Part shown: one piece after another, positions 29,691-42,610 of the stretch
How positions within the stretch are numbered: position 1 is the first letter of the stretch
Layout of the letters: every line of letters begins with the position of its first letter
Assembly (NCBI RefSeq): GCF_031877795.1
Contig: NC_133943.1
Span: 11,091,001 to 11,155,000 of the forward strand
DNA from: Strix aluco
Taxonomy: Eukaryota; Chordata; Aves; Strigiformes; Strigidae
Direction: 5' to 3'
DNA: 64,000 nucleotides
Translations under genes and position numbers: made by a program
Notes under the pieces: generated by a model
The model's database searches: none
What the model was told of the DNA's origin: nothing
Seen by the model: the letters and a program-made list of their open reading frames with translations, nothing else

Positions 29691-30660
29691 GTAGGTCACA
29701 GGGGGCATTCATTGAGGTAGACAGATATTTGTTTTAAAACAGAATTGCACTTTTTTGTTCTCATGAAGAAAATTTTTGAGGGAGTATTTTCTTGTCAGGT
29801 ATGCAGAAATCTAATTAGTATGCAACATACAACATTTTACAAAAATAAAATACTGGCAACAACGGACATCCATTTTGGAATATACCCTAACACACCTACA
29901 TATGGAAACTTCCATCAGTACAAATGTAGCTAAGCAGAAGTACTGTGGGTGAATATGCCATTTTTTAACGTGCCTGGTAACTCTTCATGGATTAGTATAT
30001 TCTTTTTCCTAAAAATTCATCAGGCTGTGAGGTCAAAAATTCCAATTACATTTGTAAGCATACACTGCATTATCTTAAATTGTGCAGCAACTACAATGTC
30101 TCTAATTGAAGTTGGCTCACTGCAGAGCACAAGTTTTAATTCCTGAGTCATTTTCCAGTAATGAATAGCTGCATTCAGGCCACAGTGTGAGAACATGTTT
30201 GATGGTTGTGTTAAATTGTGTTACAGCTACCTTTGAGGAGCGTCTAATTTATTTATTGTCTGTATGAAACCAACCAGTATTTTCCTATGTGAAAAAATAA
30301 ATTATTCACACAAGTACTGCCTTAGACCAATCTGTGAATAATAGTTTAATTACGTATTTCATGTGTTCGGAAAAACTTGCAGATATTTTATGTTCATGTC
30401 TTTAATGTTAGCAGCAAACGCTTCTGCCTTCTTTCCTCCAAATGAATACACATAAGACCCTCAGTGAAACACAAGGGTTTTACAGATATGGCTAGAAGTG
30501 TCTAAAGTATGCAGTGAATTCCATAATTTGTGAGTTATAAAACCTACTACCCAAAACAAACAGCTGAATGGACCTTAAACCTAGGGATCTTAAGTCAAAG
30601 CACTTACATTAATAATTTGTTTTCTCTAGTAAAATAAAACCTTATCAGTTCATTGCCTAC

Positions 30661-30763
30661 CTTCTCCATTAAACTGACTGCAAGTCAAGAGTCGACTTCT
30701 GAACTTTTCATTTTCTTCAAGCATCTTTGAAATTACTTTGCGGACCTTAAGCCAGGCTTTGGA
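30661..30763 (-). CDS. C5orf47: C5orf47 exon 3
   Basis: The acceptor is caatcttacctttcag and the donor is GAAG|gtaggc. The 103-nt exon is open in phase 0 and encodes SKAWLKVRKVISKMLEENEK followed by FRSRLLTCSQFNGE, then the first base of a Gly codon. The sequence is charged and helix-forming, consistent with a short coiled coil. It joins in frame with the exon at 32229-32317 (QKKQK then SKAWL). It resembles the C-terminal part of human C5orf47 as I remember it. A terminal exon must follow because there is no stop here. Confidence 0.72.
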
Positions 30764-31940
30764 CTGAAAGGTAAGATTGAACTTTCTCAGTGAAGCATAT
30801 AAAAAGTTTGCATTAAAACATCTATAGGGCAGAACTTTGAATTCTCCAGCATGACTATGGAGTCCAGTTGTTTTTTTGCTGAGGATCAGGAAGGGGGAGG
30901 TCTGGAGGAGGGATATATATGTGGGATATACTGGAAGAATGACCTCTATTTAAAAGTCAAAAATCATAAATTACTTCATGATTTTCCACATGCGATATCC
31001 TCTTCCTTTCTTGCCTAGAACTCTTGTTTATGCAGGGCTTATGAAGTGCCCTTCTAGATAAGAAGATCTTATGAAAACGTGTGTAGAGCCATTAAACTCT
31101 CTTAAAGTAATCCAAAATGGGAGGATAAATAAGATTGTTTATTTTTCTAGGAGCAAGAACTTTCCATATAATTCCTCAACAGCAGCATAATTCAGACCCC
31201 ACACTCAGATTCCAGAATAGCAACAACCTTGCCTATTTCATATCAAATACATATTAATCTGTTTTATAGATGTTGATGACCTTTATTTTAGAGGCATAAA
31301 GCTCCATTTATAGTGGGCACATTTCAAACTTGTGCATTTAAAATATTAAATTGGAACTGTTGACAAAGGCATTCAGGCAGAGAGGCAGCCTAACAAATAC
31401 CAATGGCTGTTAATGTGCTAACGTTATGACTTTTGCTGGACCCCATCCGTGAAACTAGTTTAAATCTAAAGATAATCACTTTCTCATGGACGTTTATGGC
31501 TAAAACATAATACATATTCCTCATTCTTTTTGAAGACTATTTAATGTACTAGAAGAACGATATTATAGTATGATATTAGCTGTTCCTCTGAAGTCAGTAG
31601 TATTTTGCTAGTTTTAAATCAAGTATCTGTGACACTACTATAGTACAGTCTAGCTGATTACTTGTACTTCACACATTACGAAATCTCATAATGAGTTACT
31701 GTTTTAATAAATGTGCCTTTTAAAATTTCAAGCATTTGTTGAACTACTGAACAGGAACAGAAATAGGTCTGTGAAACAGAAAGTAATTTTGTATTGCTAC
31801 TAGTATGGTGTTAATACCTCTGATTCTCGCTTTCACTTATTTGTAACCTGTGGGATTTCTTTGCTTAAAACATAAGAGGAAGAGGAGCTGCAGAGCTTTT
31901 TCCTGCTGGGTTTCACCCAGCAAGGTGTGCAGCACCCTGG

Positions 31941-32034
31941 CCCCAATCCAGCAAAGCATTTCAGTACAGGCTTTAAGTCAACAGCATGCTCTCATTTTTC
32001 AAGGTAAGCACACACTTAAGTGCTTTATTGAATG
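31941..32034. repeat. Small foldback (MITE-like) element, copy 2
   Basis: The left arm ccaatccagcaaagcattt (from 31943) pairs with the right arm acttaagtgctttattgaat (about 32014-32033). The arms match those of the element at 7705-7812. It lies in the intron between C5orf47 exons 2 and 3. It is too degraded for target-site duplications to be called. Confidence 0.55.
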
Positions 32035-32228
32035 AAAGCCAGAATTTTAAAGCCCCCAGAGAGGGAAAATAATACCATTTTTCTTTTCTGTAAGTAAGGA
32101 TTTCAGTAACAGACTACCAATTCAATCTTTTAATCTCCCCTCATGCTCTCACATAGACATACACAGAACAAGCAGGAAGCAATTTTCTCAAACGCAAAAG
32201 CAGCTAATTCAGCTCCCACATTTTATAC

Positions 32229-32317
32229 CTTTTGCTTCTTTTGTTTAATTACTTTATCAACATTTCTTGAAGGGAAGGGAAAGTCAAAGATGTCAGCCTT
32301 AGCCTCTCGAAGGTCAC
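32229..32317 (-). CDS. C5orf47: C5orf47 exon 2
   Basis: The acceptor is ctaaactctcttcctag and the donor is AAAAG|gtataa. The 89-nt exon begins in phase 1 (completing a Gly codon) and ends in phase 0. It encodes DLREAKADIFDFPFPSRN followed by VDKVIKQKKQK. The FDFPFPS motif and the lysine-rich tail are the conserved core of this family as I recall. The phases fit both neighbours exactly, which is strong internal support for an exon this short. Confidence 0.75.
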
Positions 32318-33941
32318 CTAGGAAGAGAGTTTAGAAAGCATATCCTGAGTGTTTACAATATATTCCTGCCAAAGCTGTAGATCTTCCACGTGGAAACTTA
32401 CTTCTGGTCCCAGCAGGTTACAGGATATCAGCCTTTACACTGTGCTATTGCCTTGCGATATAATTCTCCATTGTAACCATGGGCCAAGTGGGTGTCTCTC
32501 AAACTCCACAAAACAGATTTCAAAACTGTACAGCAACCAAAAATTAAGACAACAGGCTTCTGGGCCACACAAACTAGCTTTTAATTCTCTCTTTTTCCCC
32601 TTGCTATAGCAGCTACTAAAATTCTGCCAGAGCTCAAAGAGAAGGTGAGTAGATTGAGGCAAGAAACCAGACAAATCATCCCTGCTAGCACTAAAAAACA
32701 GAAACAAGAGGGGCAGGTTGATACTGTGGATTCAAGACAGATATCTGCAAGGAGGAAGGACTCGGGTGACTTCCCAGCAAGGTGAGGATGGCAGCTTTCC
32801 AAGGAGCTGCTGGACAGGCAGGGCATGGCATGAGCTGAGCAAAAGGGTGACCCATGTGGGGATGCTGAACATGGCCACAGCTGCAGGCTCATCCCTTGCT
32901 GCAGCAGGGCTTCAGGCAAACCAGCATCCTCCAGGTCACCACAGCCCCACCACCAGATACCCATGGCAGCCACATTGCAGGAGCAAGGCTTTGAGTTACC
33001 GATAGTCAGAGTCTGCCTCCGAGCCACAGGTTGGCATCACTTAGATAATAACCCATCAGAAGTGGTGCTTTTAATTACAGATTAATATAACATTTCACTT
33101 TGACATCTTTGGAAAAATGGCTTTTAGGAGGAGAAAAAAATGTAAGACAATGAAAACATCTCAAGAGCAACAAGTTAGTAAAATTCAGGACCACCCTATC
33201 TGTGTCACCCATCATTTCCAGCTCACACGCCAGAAGCCAGGTCATGTTCTCCATTTTCACTCCATTTCGTCCTGTGCAGCAGAGCTATGTTTCATAACAG
33301 ATCACAACCAGTGGAAAACTCCCTAATCTTTTTTGTTTGCTTTTATAAAAAAAGGCACCCACACCCATGCCCATCCCAACTTTCTTTGGTTCCAGCCACA
33401 AAGAAAGAAAATTAAGAAACATCTTTGAGCTGTCACAGCAACAAGGGAGCCAGCAGCACAGCAGCTCTCTGGTTAGGCGGGAATCTCCTGAGGAGAGGAA
33501 GGAAGGACCCAGAAGTTTGGTGTGTAACAAGCAGCCCTGTTGGATGTAGCTTATTTTTGGCCTTATTGCTGTCACAGAAAAGGACAGGGAAGGCTGCACT
33601 GCAGGCAGTCACCTCACCTTACAGGTCGGAGACGCTGTAGCTCAAAAGTGTAAGAGTTTGGGGCAAAAATATTAAATTTTTCACTCATGTAAGTTTAACA
33701 CCATGTTCCACCTCCTGCCTAAATACCCTGTCCAACTGTACTGGGCACATTAAAAAAAAAATTGTGCCACCTTCACCCCCGAGTGTGCAGAGTCTGATTG
33801 AGAGGGAGGAGCCCAGTGGCACAGTATCAACACACTGCGGGGAAATGGTTTCCCGCCAGAAGAGGGGAACATGGCGGTGGCTCAGCCCTGTGCTCTTCGG
33901 TGCCCAGGGGCACAGAGGTCCCCGCGCTCAGCAACACGTAC

Positions 33942-34230
33942 CGCAACGGCAGTTGACAGGCTTCGCCACGCCATAGCTCCCTGCCACCTGTGCCCTGCCA
34001 CTGGCAGCGGGCAGCCCAGGGCTGGCCTCGTCCCCTGGCACCGAGGCTGCCCTCTGCCTCCCGGTCTCCCCCATGGGGCTCGGCTGGGGAAGCAAGGGCC
34101 CAGCCCGGCCCGCCTCGGCCCATCGGCAGCCCCTGCTGTAGCGGATGATGGAGCCGCAGCGGTGGGAGCCAAAGCTGTTGACATAAACAAGCGTCACACA
34201 AAGCTTCCCCTGGCTGCGGCCAGGCTCCAT
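33942..34230 (-). CDS. C5orf47: C5orf47 exon 1 (start codon and conserved N terminus)
   Basis: On the minus strand the frame reads MEPGRSQGKLCVTLVYVNSF and then GSHRCGSIIRYS, followed by a Gly/Ala/Pro-rich stretch ending VAKPVNCRC before the donor GCG|gtacgt. VYVxxFGSHRCG is the recognisable N-terminal signature of C5orf47. I chose the ATG at 34230 because the human protein starts only a few residues before this motif. In-frame ATGs at 34353 and 34407 also exist, and the one at 34407 has the better context (A at -3, G at +4), so the protein could be up to 59 residues longer. The region is GC-rich, consistent with a promoter-proximal exon. The donor is chosen by phase fit and a moderate consensus. 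Confidence 0.7.
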
Positions 34231-34407
34231 CTGTGGTGGGGCAGGATGGCGGTGAGGCCCTGCTGAGGAGAGGCGGGGGCTGGATGGACGGGCGTCCTGG
34301 CTGCCACGCTGTGGGGTGAACAGCACCCGTGGCCTCTTCCTCTGGGCAGGCATAGCGTGGGGATACCTGCAGAGCAGCCCTCCGGCCCTGTCCTGTCTGC
34401 TCGCCAT

Positions 34408-37400
34408 ATTTCAGTGTCCCAGCTGGGTGGTGAAGAAGGGAGAAATAACTGTGAGCAGGAACACTGAGCTCAGCGCAGAATGGGAGCAGGCCTCTCCCGG
34501 TCTCTCTCTCTCAGTAGTAACCTGCTCCACAAGGTTGCTTTTGGCCAGCATTAGTTAGGGTTTAGCACAAAGTATGCTGCCTGAAGTCATATACTGATAT
34601 ATTTCATGCAATATTGATAAAGTGATATAGGGGACTCCAGGATGAAGGCAGTGATGAATTGTTTGTCTCTGCTGTGATTGAAAGAGGAACAAGTGGGATC
34701 TTTTTGGTGTGGGAGCTTCCATAGTTCCTGCATTGATATAATGAATTTTCACATTGGTGTACTTGAAACAGGTTACCTGCTAGGGCATGGCTGGGTGGCT
34801 CCAGCCACCTGCTTAACAACATTTATGAAACAGTAATTTAAACAGCTGTTATCATTTTGTTCTTCAAGCAACAGCAGGCGTACATGCGCACTGTGCGATA
34901 CTGAGGGGACACCCAGCGCAGGCAGGAGTCCCTCCCGTGAAGGTGCTCTACAGAGACGTGTCCCTCTGCAGCAGCGGGTTTACGAGATATGGCCAGTGAC
35001 AAGTGGGATTTCTCAAACCACTTAAGAGCACAAGTCCCATTGATTTTTGCTTTGGCTCTTAAATACTGCTCCATATTATTTCCCAGAGTCTAACACACTT
35101 AACTGCTCAGAGGAGGGAAAGCATTACAGATTAGAAAGAATAAATTCTGTGAAAAGACCTTTCTCTAATTGTTTTAGCAGCACCAGCAATATGAACGACG
35201 CTGACAATTTGTCACCCTGGCCAATGGATCCGAAAAGACCACGAAGCTAATTGGAGTCTTTCCTCAGCCTTTGAGGAGGCTGAGAGTCCCTGCGGTCCCC
35301 AGGGCTGCTGTCACCTTGTCCCCACGCAGGGCAGGGTGCTGTGCAGAGGGACCCCACGAGGTGGCAGCCTTACCTACGGAACAAGCCTGTGTCCCTACCT
35401 CTGCGGCGACCTGACGTGAAGACGGGGAGCTCAGGACAGGATAAAAACCCAAAGAACTCTTCTGCGAAGTATCCCAGGATTTCCAGGTATTTTACACGCT
35501 GTCAGAAAATGGCATTTTGTGTATGCAGTTGAAAAAAAGGAAAACAATTTCCAGAGGCACAGCCTGACAGTTTGCCAGAGTAATTTGTTATTTCCCAATG
35601 ATAAAAGGGCATCTACTGCAGGCTCCAAAGTGTACGGACTAAAAAGGAGGTCACAGATACAATACAACCACTGAGTCAGTAGCCTTGAGATCAACTGTAA
35701 TCTCAAAATAACTCCCCAAACACCTGAGACTCCCTCCTCTGCAAAGATCTGAGCTAACAAATTGGCCTAGTGAGGTAGCAGCCAGAAGTTCAATCTGGGG
35801 GTATTTAGCCCAGAGAAAGGCAACCGAACAGCTTCATTAAAAACTGATACTGGAGTGCAAGCTTCGTCATATCCATTAATCACAAAGCCCTGGTAAAGAA
35901 AGTACTCCTTTTCCTGAAGCACACAAGTCTCAGTCCACAACACAAAAAACCACTGAACACATACACATAAACAGCACGATTTTCATTCCATGACTGTCTT
36001 TGCACTGTGCATGAACACTTGCTGCTGTGTCTTCCCTGACCAGGAGTTCCCTTTGCCAACTGCCAGGCTGCTTCCTTCCTATGTCCCTGTCAGGGCATCA
36101 GGGCTGCCAAATCAGTGGTTTTCTCAGTATCTGTATTTATGGAATATGTTTCCACGCTACTAATACAAATACACGTGCCTTGTGTGGCACATTTTGTCCA
36201 CTTTTCCCAACAGCACGTTGCCAGGACTTTGACTTCAAACGCAAATTAAGCTCAGATCCCTTTTAGGATCTATTGCTACTGACAAAAATCAATGCCCCCT
36301 TAAAATCTATGAGTCTGCAAAACTGAAAAATTCAGCTATTTTAGCTGCACACTGTTCTTCATCCTCCTTTCCAGATGTATGAACTGACTACCAGCTAGCC
36401 GCTACCTCTGTATTTATCACTTTGAACAAACATCTCAGCTCTTCACCACATCTTCAACTGTCTAGTTAAAAATAGACCAGATTCTAGCTTCCAGCCTGCA
36501 CCTCATCATGCCGTTGTTCTGTGTTCAAATGTCAGCTTCAGCTCAGAACTTGTATTGTTTCCTGAATTCTATTGTTTCAGTTTTACTTTGCCCCAGTACA
36601 CATCATCTATTAACCTTGACTATAATTTTAAAATAAGGTAGGTTTTGGTGGTAGCAAGGCTATAGCTTACGCCAAGGAGAAGGAAGGAAGGAGCTGATGA
36701 GACATCGCTGCATGCACATTTAGCAACTCCCTGATTCCCTAGTGATAGCCAGCAAAAACGAAACTCCTGCTGTTGGAGACTTGTTTTTCTATGAGGATTC
36801 TTTGCAATGGAGTTAAACAAAGTACTCACCATAATTCAACATAATTCAGGCAAGGCAGGTTGCTTATTAAGTATTACATTATCTTGATCTACTGAATACA
36901 TCTGAAATATGAATCTTAACACGGTTAACAGGGATTTTTACGTGGAAAGTATGCTAATTCTGGTAACAGCTACCGTCAAACCTTGTTAATTATACCCTCA
37001 GCAGTATCACAAACAATTACTGTATCTCCTTCGTTTTCACAGAATATTTAATAAGAGTCACTGGAGTGAGGTATTTTATTAGAATGTGGTTACTTTAGAG
37101 AATACTCTGGGGACCATTTATTAGTATAACTAGGAATCATTATAAAAACAAAACTCACCATTTCTGGTAAATCGAAGCAATGCATTATGCCTTCAGCTTT
37201 TGCTTACTTGTAAAATTTCATAATTTACAATGGATCTCACAGTTAATTATGTAAGCAATAACACAGAGCAGCAGAGAGATAAAATGGCCAGCTGCCATTT
37301 TAACACACCTGCATTTCATATTAATGAACCTGCATATCTCAGATTGCTTTACAAACCATACATGTGGGAATCACTTCATCCACACCAGTCATAAGGAGAG

Positions 37401-40400
37401 GCATATTTTCCCATTTCTTCAGGCTGTGCATAAAAATATTTAGCAGACTATAAACTAAGTTTGTTACATAAAAGCCTGAGCCTTCCCTTGAGATTTTCAA
37501 ATCACTGAGAAGATCCATAGACTTCATAATCAAACCCAAGTCAATGAGACTGAAACCATTAACTTAGAAGAACTTTGTGTTACAGGATTTTAATAGACAT
37601 TGTCAATCTGAAATAAAACTATGGGGGAAACTCAAAAAGGCAAAATGAGCACTGAAGATAACACCAGAATTAAACAATCTTATTTCTGGGAAAGACCTGT
37701 AGTCAAGTGAATACAGCTAAAGGAAGGCAAGGACTTCAGTTTCTCTGATGTCATTTTTCCACACAGATGTGCAAGTTATTGGTATTTAATGATGACATCC
37801 TTTGTTTCCAAATCAGAGATAATAAAACTTTACCAAATTTTGGGCTGCAGGGACTATGGTATTAAATGTTACTACTGCTATTCTGGGGAATACGCAGTTC
37901 GACCATACATGAACACACAGATGAGGAAGCTTAGTCCTACCTTTGATAAACCTCCAGATACTGTTCTCTCACATCCTGGAAGAATACTGGTTCAGTACAG
38001 GATATAAAAAGCAAAAATCACTAAATCATCCTCAGATTCAGTGGTACTGTAGGGTCTTACAAGACCACCTGTCCAAGCGCAGAAAGCTCACGTTTTCTTA
38101 GCCTCTCTTCTGAAATCTAACGTGATCTCAGGCCAAAGTGTGCCTGCAGGCTAACATAATCACCAATACATCTGTCTGCATATATGAGAAAGTTCTATTT
38201 AACTACAGGATAAATACCACTGAACATACTCATTCCTCAGCAGTAAGTCCACTTTGTAATGGTACTAGGGTCTTTGCAAAACTGTTCCAGATACTGAACA
38301 TTCGCTCCCTCCCTACCCCCAGAGACATAAGGATACTGCCAGAAAAGGAACAGCGCAGGGCTTCTGTCTCCAAGGACTGCTAACTCTGCAGAGAAAACTC
38401 AAGCAGTCACTGCTTTGTTCTGCCATCACATTCCTCCAATGACATCCCCCTGTAAAAGCAACGCTTGAGCAAATTTTCTTGCCACTGACTGAAGAGCCGA
38501 GTCGATTCTGCCAGTGTGTACAGAGCAACATCTGCCTGTGAACAGCTGGCCTGCTGAAGCAAAGCTGGGGGCTACTGCCTGCTGCTTACAATGAGAATGT
38601 GCCTCAAAAACCTGAGAAATCGCATTTAACTCACTGAAAGAAAATTCAGAAATGCTTACATGAATGTACTCCATACACAAACCAGTACTGGGCATGTGCT
38701 TAAAGCGACAAGCACTGTCTTGAAAAATGACACTTTGTTAAATTGACAACTTAATGCTTTCACATGCATAGCAAGGCATAAACTGTCACTAAGCAAACTG
38801 ATCCCGGTTCATGAGTCAGCAGCAGTGTAAGATGGTGATTTACACTGAGCAAACATTTTCTCAAACGTTGGGTTGGAGAAGGTTGGAGGAGACTTTTTTT
38901 TTTTTTAAATTAATTGCTCTATGTGTGAATTGCTACCCTTCCACAGATTACAAAACTGTAAGAGTTACTAAGGCACACAGCGTGTGTCAACTGCATCTAC
39001 ACTATCAGTCTGCCATTTAAGTAAAATTGATGTTCTTCATTCACATGAAAAGCACAGCAGCTCACCCTGCCACGCAGTTTTGGAATAAAAAGATGTCACA
39101 TAGCTGAGAGCAACAAAACGCCATTTACAACTTTAAGATTAACGCAAAACCAGAAATGTGTTCTCACAGTTACCCTTTACCTGCGTTGTATTCAGAGGAT
39201 TTAATCTCAGCTTTCATGACTCACCAACATTAAATTTCATAAAGAAAAACCCACTCAAACACAAACCTTATATATTTCCATATTTTATATATAAAGGAGG
39301 ACTGAGAACTTTTCACCAGGAAATTTTGTGAAGGAACCTTAATGGAATAGTACCACATAACAGTCTCCCAAGTTCCATAAGCAAGGTGACTGAGGGAGCT
39401 TCCCTTAGTAATAGATACATTCAAATAAATTAACATTTAGTATCAAATTGTCTCTCTGATAAGCCCTACAGAAAGTCAGCAAATTATCGTTCATGTGTCA
39501 TGAAAACAGGTGATATCTGATAGCATTCATCAGAGCACCAAGATTCAGAAAGACTTTCTCCCCATCTTAAATGGGGAGTTCAGTATTTAGAGCACTGCTT
39601 CAGCCCCCCGCCCCCTTCAATTTCTATGACTGCAAAGACAGCTGCAAGTATATTCTTATCCCAGAGGCTGCTTTTCATACTGACAGACTGAATCAGCTTA
39701 TTTTACACAGAGGAAGAGATGTCAATGTTTTTTCCTCATCTATCCTTTCTGAAGCTATTATTTGTCTTAGATTTCCTGTAGGCAAGCAATGTGCATTTTG
39801 GACTGTGGCTGAGTGGGTTTTCATAGCACTGAATAAACAGCAGCTGGAGAATCGGGACAGACAGTAGAAACTGTCCAACAACGACTTGACAGCTAAGAGA
39901 CTCTCTTTAAAATATACCTTAGCCTTTAAATCTGTACTAGATGGGTTATATCCATCTCCACCCAAACGGAGTTTCTTCACTCATGTGGAATGTAGCAGTT
40001 CATTTAGTGAAAGTAGCACCCAAGAGAAAGCTGGTGGCAGTTTGTGCTGAAAGAAAATAGTTGAGATTCATGTACTGTGGAAATTCTGAAATTCCACCCA
40101 GCAGGCATACTTCCATCTTCTAGAGTCTGCCTGTAGCATTTATTTATAGTTTCAGGACAAACTGAAACCCAAAAGGGATTTGTTATATCATCTTTCCTAG
40201 AAATTTACTTCTCAGCAATTCAGAATCAGCCAAGGCCATCACTACCAAGAGTGACTAATTTTAGTTTTGAACACTCCAGGCTTCTGGCATTTCACCTTAA
40301 TGAGTTGAATTTTTTAGCCTCTGCCTATGTGATAGAATTTCATTTATTAACCATTCAACAAAGTACTTTGCAATCTTCATATAGGAAATTTTAGAACTAA

Positions 40401-42394
40401 TACACACATCCCCAACCATAAACCAGATGCTATATCCTGATAAACACCTTTGAGTTTATAGCATTTTGAATCGAAATGAGTCAGGGAGTGCCTTGCTTCT
40501 GAAGGACATCACTAGTTCCACCACCATGGCATCAAAAGACTTAAACCCCCCGTATTCCAGGACCAAATTTCATGTCTATCGTACTTGTTAAAAAACATTA
40601 TCAGATAAACCACTGATAAGCACATGCTTTCTAAAAGACCATTTGCACTTGAAAACAGTATCAAGAACTTGTTATCACATTGGGAGAGGCTGAACTATGA
40701 CTATTTCCTAACAATACCAACGCAGAGAACAGAGAGATAATGCTTCCGTTACCAGCCAAGTCACACGCTAAAAGCTGGTCAATACTGTCTGGTGTTGTTT
40801 GGCTGGCATAAAACACGGCACTGCGGAATTCATTATTCACTGGGCAGACAACACATCTCTAGCCTCTGTATTTTTGATCCAAAGCGTACCAGCATTTTCG
40901 GTTTAAACAGCCATTTTAAGGGATTGGGAATATACCCACGGAGTCACCAGCGAAACTTTTCATTCTTGTCAACAACTAGTTTCTAAAGGCATTAGCTTCT
41001 AAGTTTGCATCATCTGAAGCCACTGGGAACTGAAGTGATTAGCATCTTGCAGAACTAATCCCATTATAGCTCAATTCTGTAAGATCTGCATTTCCTGAAG
41101 CACCCACAGAAAAGAACGATACCGGAGATCTATTTAACATTTACAACATCATTCCTTAGATGATGGCACAAGAGATTAGCAGCTCAAACGCCAACAGCAA
41201 AGTGCTGGTCAGTGCAGTGAGCGCAGTCCGATTCCTACTGCAGTACTGTACTTTGGGCAGCAGGTTTTTTTTCTCACAAGGTACATGTGCATATTGCGAC
41301 TCATGGTTCCACTTAGCAGAGCTACTTCCAGACCAATCAGAATTATACTTCATTGAAGATTGGCTCTTTGTATCAAAGTAAGAAAACCAACAAAGTTTGG
41401 GGAATTCCTACCTAGTGAGAATGCAAAACTCTTGAATTCTTTATGCAGGGTTCCTTTTGAATAGTCCATGAAAGGTAGATATGTGACATTGTAACGCTTC
41501 ACAAAACTTTTTTAGACATCTTAAGTTTAGGTATGTTAAATTAAAGGCTGACACGGTAGCAAGCTCATTAAAATGCCAGACTTTTTTGTTCTGTTAGTGT
41601 CAGGTCACAGCCATGAGACAATTAAAAAAGAATCCTTGTCTGCCCACGCCTTGCTTGGCTCTACTCTGGCCCTAGTCTGGTTATCTTTTTGTCCCAGCTG
41701 CACAGTGGTTTCTGACTTACATGATGCATTACATGTGCCTCAGTGGTATTCTTCCCATTGAACGTGTCACCTGCCCAGTTGGCTTGATTTCACAGCTGTG
41801 TATTGGTTTTCATCTTTGCCCCTATGAATTAGCTGCAGAGAGCACAAAGTAGAAGCAAACTTGCTACAATTCTTTAGCTAGGTTGATATGCTTACAGCTG
41901 TGCAAAAACCAGAAACGGCAGTTCTGACGCTGCTGAAAGGCTTTTCCAAAGCTACACACATTTCTAACGAATATTCAACAAGCACCAAATTCACAAAATT
42001 AAGTAGTTAGCATTCAACATTCCCTAAAGACGACGTCTGGACACAAGCAGTAAAAAGGGTTCTTCTTACAGCCTGATTCAACAGAGAGCAGAGCTACAGT
42101 CCTCTAGACATCGCCCTTTCCATTTCTGCAGCACTGAACATTAATTTTGTACCAATTTAATGCAGTGTTCACGGTACTTGGCACCTCAAATGGTTATATC
42201 CTCCCTCACACACCTCCTACGAAACCATGCTCCACGTTTTGACCAGCACAGGACTGCAGAATTTAGCCTAAAACACTTTACACACACAGCCAGACGTGTG
42301 CCATATACTTCATCAAAATCACTTCCCCAAGCCCCATGAGCTTCAGCCACAAAGGAACATGTTTCTACAGGAGGCTTAAAATAAGGTTAAGAAG
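34408..42394. other. Intergenic region between C5orf47 and CPEB4
   Basis: This is the 5' flank of C5orf47 and the 3' flank of CPEB4. I see no supported gene, RNA gene or intact transposon. A plus-strand frame at 35047-35250 has an exon-like look near its end and is discussed separately. An A/T run occurs at 38887-38899. Composition becomes sharply more AT-rich above 42400, where the CPEB4 transcript is inferred to end. Confidence 0.55.
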
Positions 42395-42412
42395 AAACAT
42401 TGAGTTAAAAGT

Positions 42413-42418
42413 TTTATT
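42413..42418 (-). terminator. CPEB4: Probable distal CPEB4 polyadenylation signal AATAAA
   Basis: The minus strand reads gaatgaataaaacttttaa, followed about 60-75 nt later by a U/GU-rich stretch (atgttcctttgtggctg), which would suit a downstream element. It coincides with the fall in AT content below 42400. Cleavage is expected about 15-20 nt further on, near 42395. Confidence 0.65.
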
Positions 42419-42610
42419 CATTCAACATCTCACATTACAAATATTTAAAAATTATATGCATACTGGTATAAATAGTCATTTGCAAACTATTTAATAACAT
42501 TAATTTTCACTAGCACTTCAACAAATGAACTCTTTAAAAAAAGTAACTTGTGTTATATAACTTAGAGTAGAACATACAAAAATATGAACTTAAACGTGAA
42601 AATGACTTTA

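Larger units (their letters stand above)
30661..34230 (-). other. C5orf47: C5orf47 orthologue, gene span from putative start codon to last exon found
   Basis: Three minus-strand exons with compatible phases (1, then 0, then 1) lie between NSG2 and CPEB4, exactly where C5orf47 lies in human and in the same orientation. Joined, they encode about 160 residues before a missing final exon; the human protein is about 176 residues as I recall. Its function is unknown. The visible protein has a N-terminal VYVNSFGSHRCG motif, a variable Gly/Pro/Arg-rich middle, a DIFDFPFPS motif, a lysine-rich stretch and a charged probable helix (KVISKMLEENEKFRSRL). The model is my reconstruction; the last exon and polyadenylation site are not resolved. 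Confidence 0.75.

Noticed and set aside
32581-33027. 148-codon minus-strand open frame near C5orf47 exon 2
   Set aside because: It lies in the intron between exons 1 and 2 of the model, has no family resemblance, and would not splice in phase.
33827-34407. Other minus- and plus-strand open frames over the GC-rich block
   Set aside because: They are other-frame shadows of C5orf47 exon 1, which alone carries the VYVxxFGSHRCG signature and a phase-compatible donor.
35350-35460. GC-richer stretch that could be a gene promoter
   Set aside because: Short, low CpG density, no adjoining supported exon.
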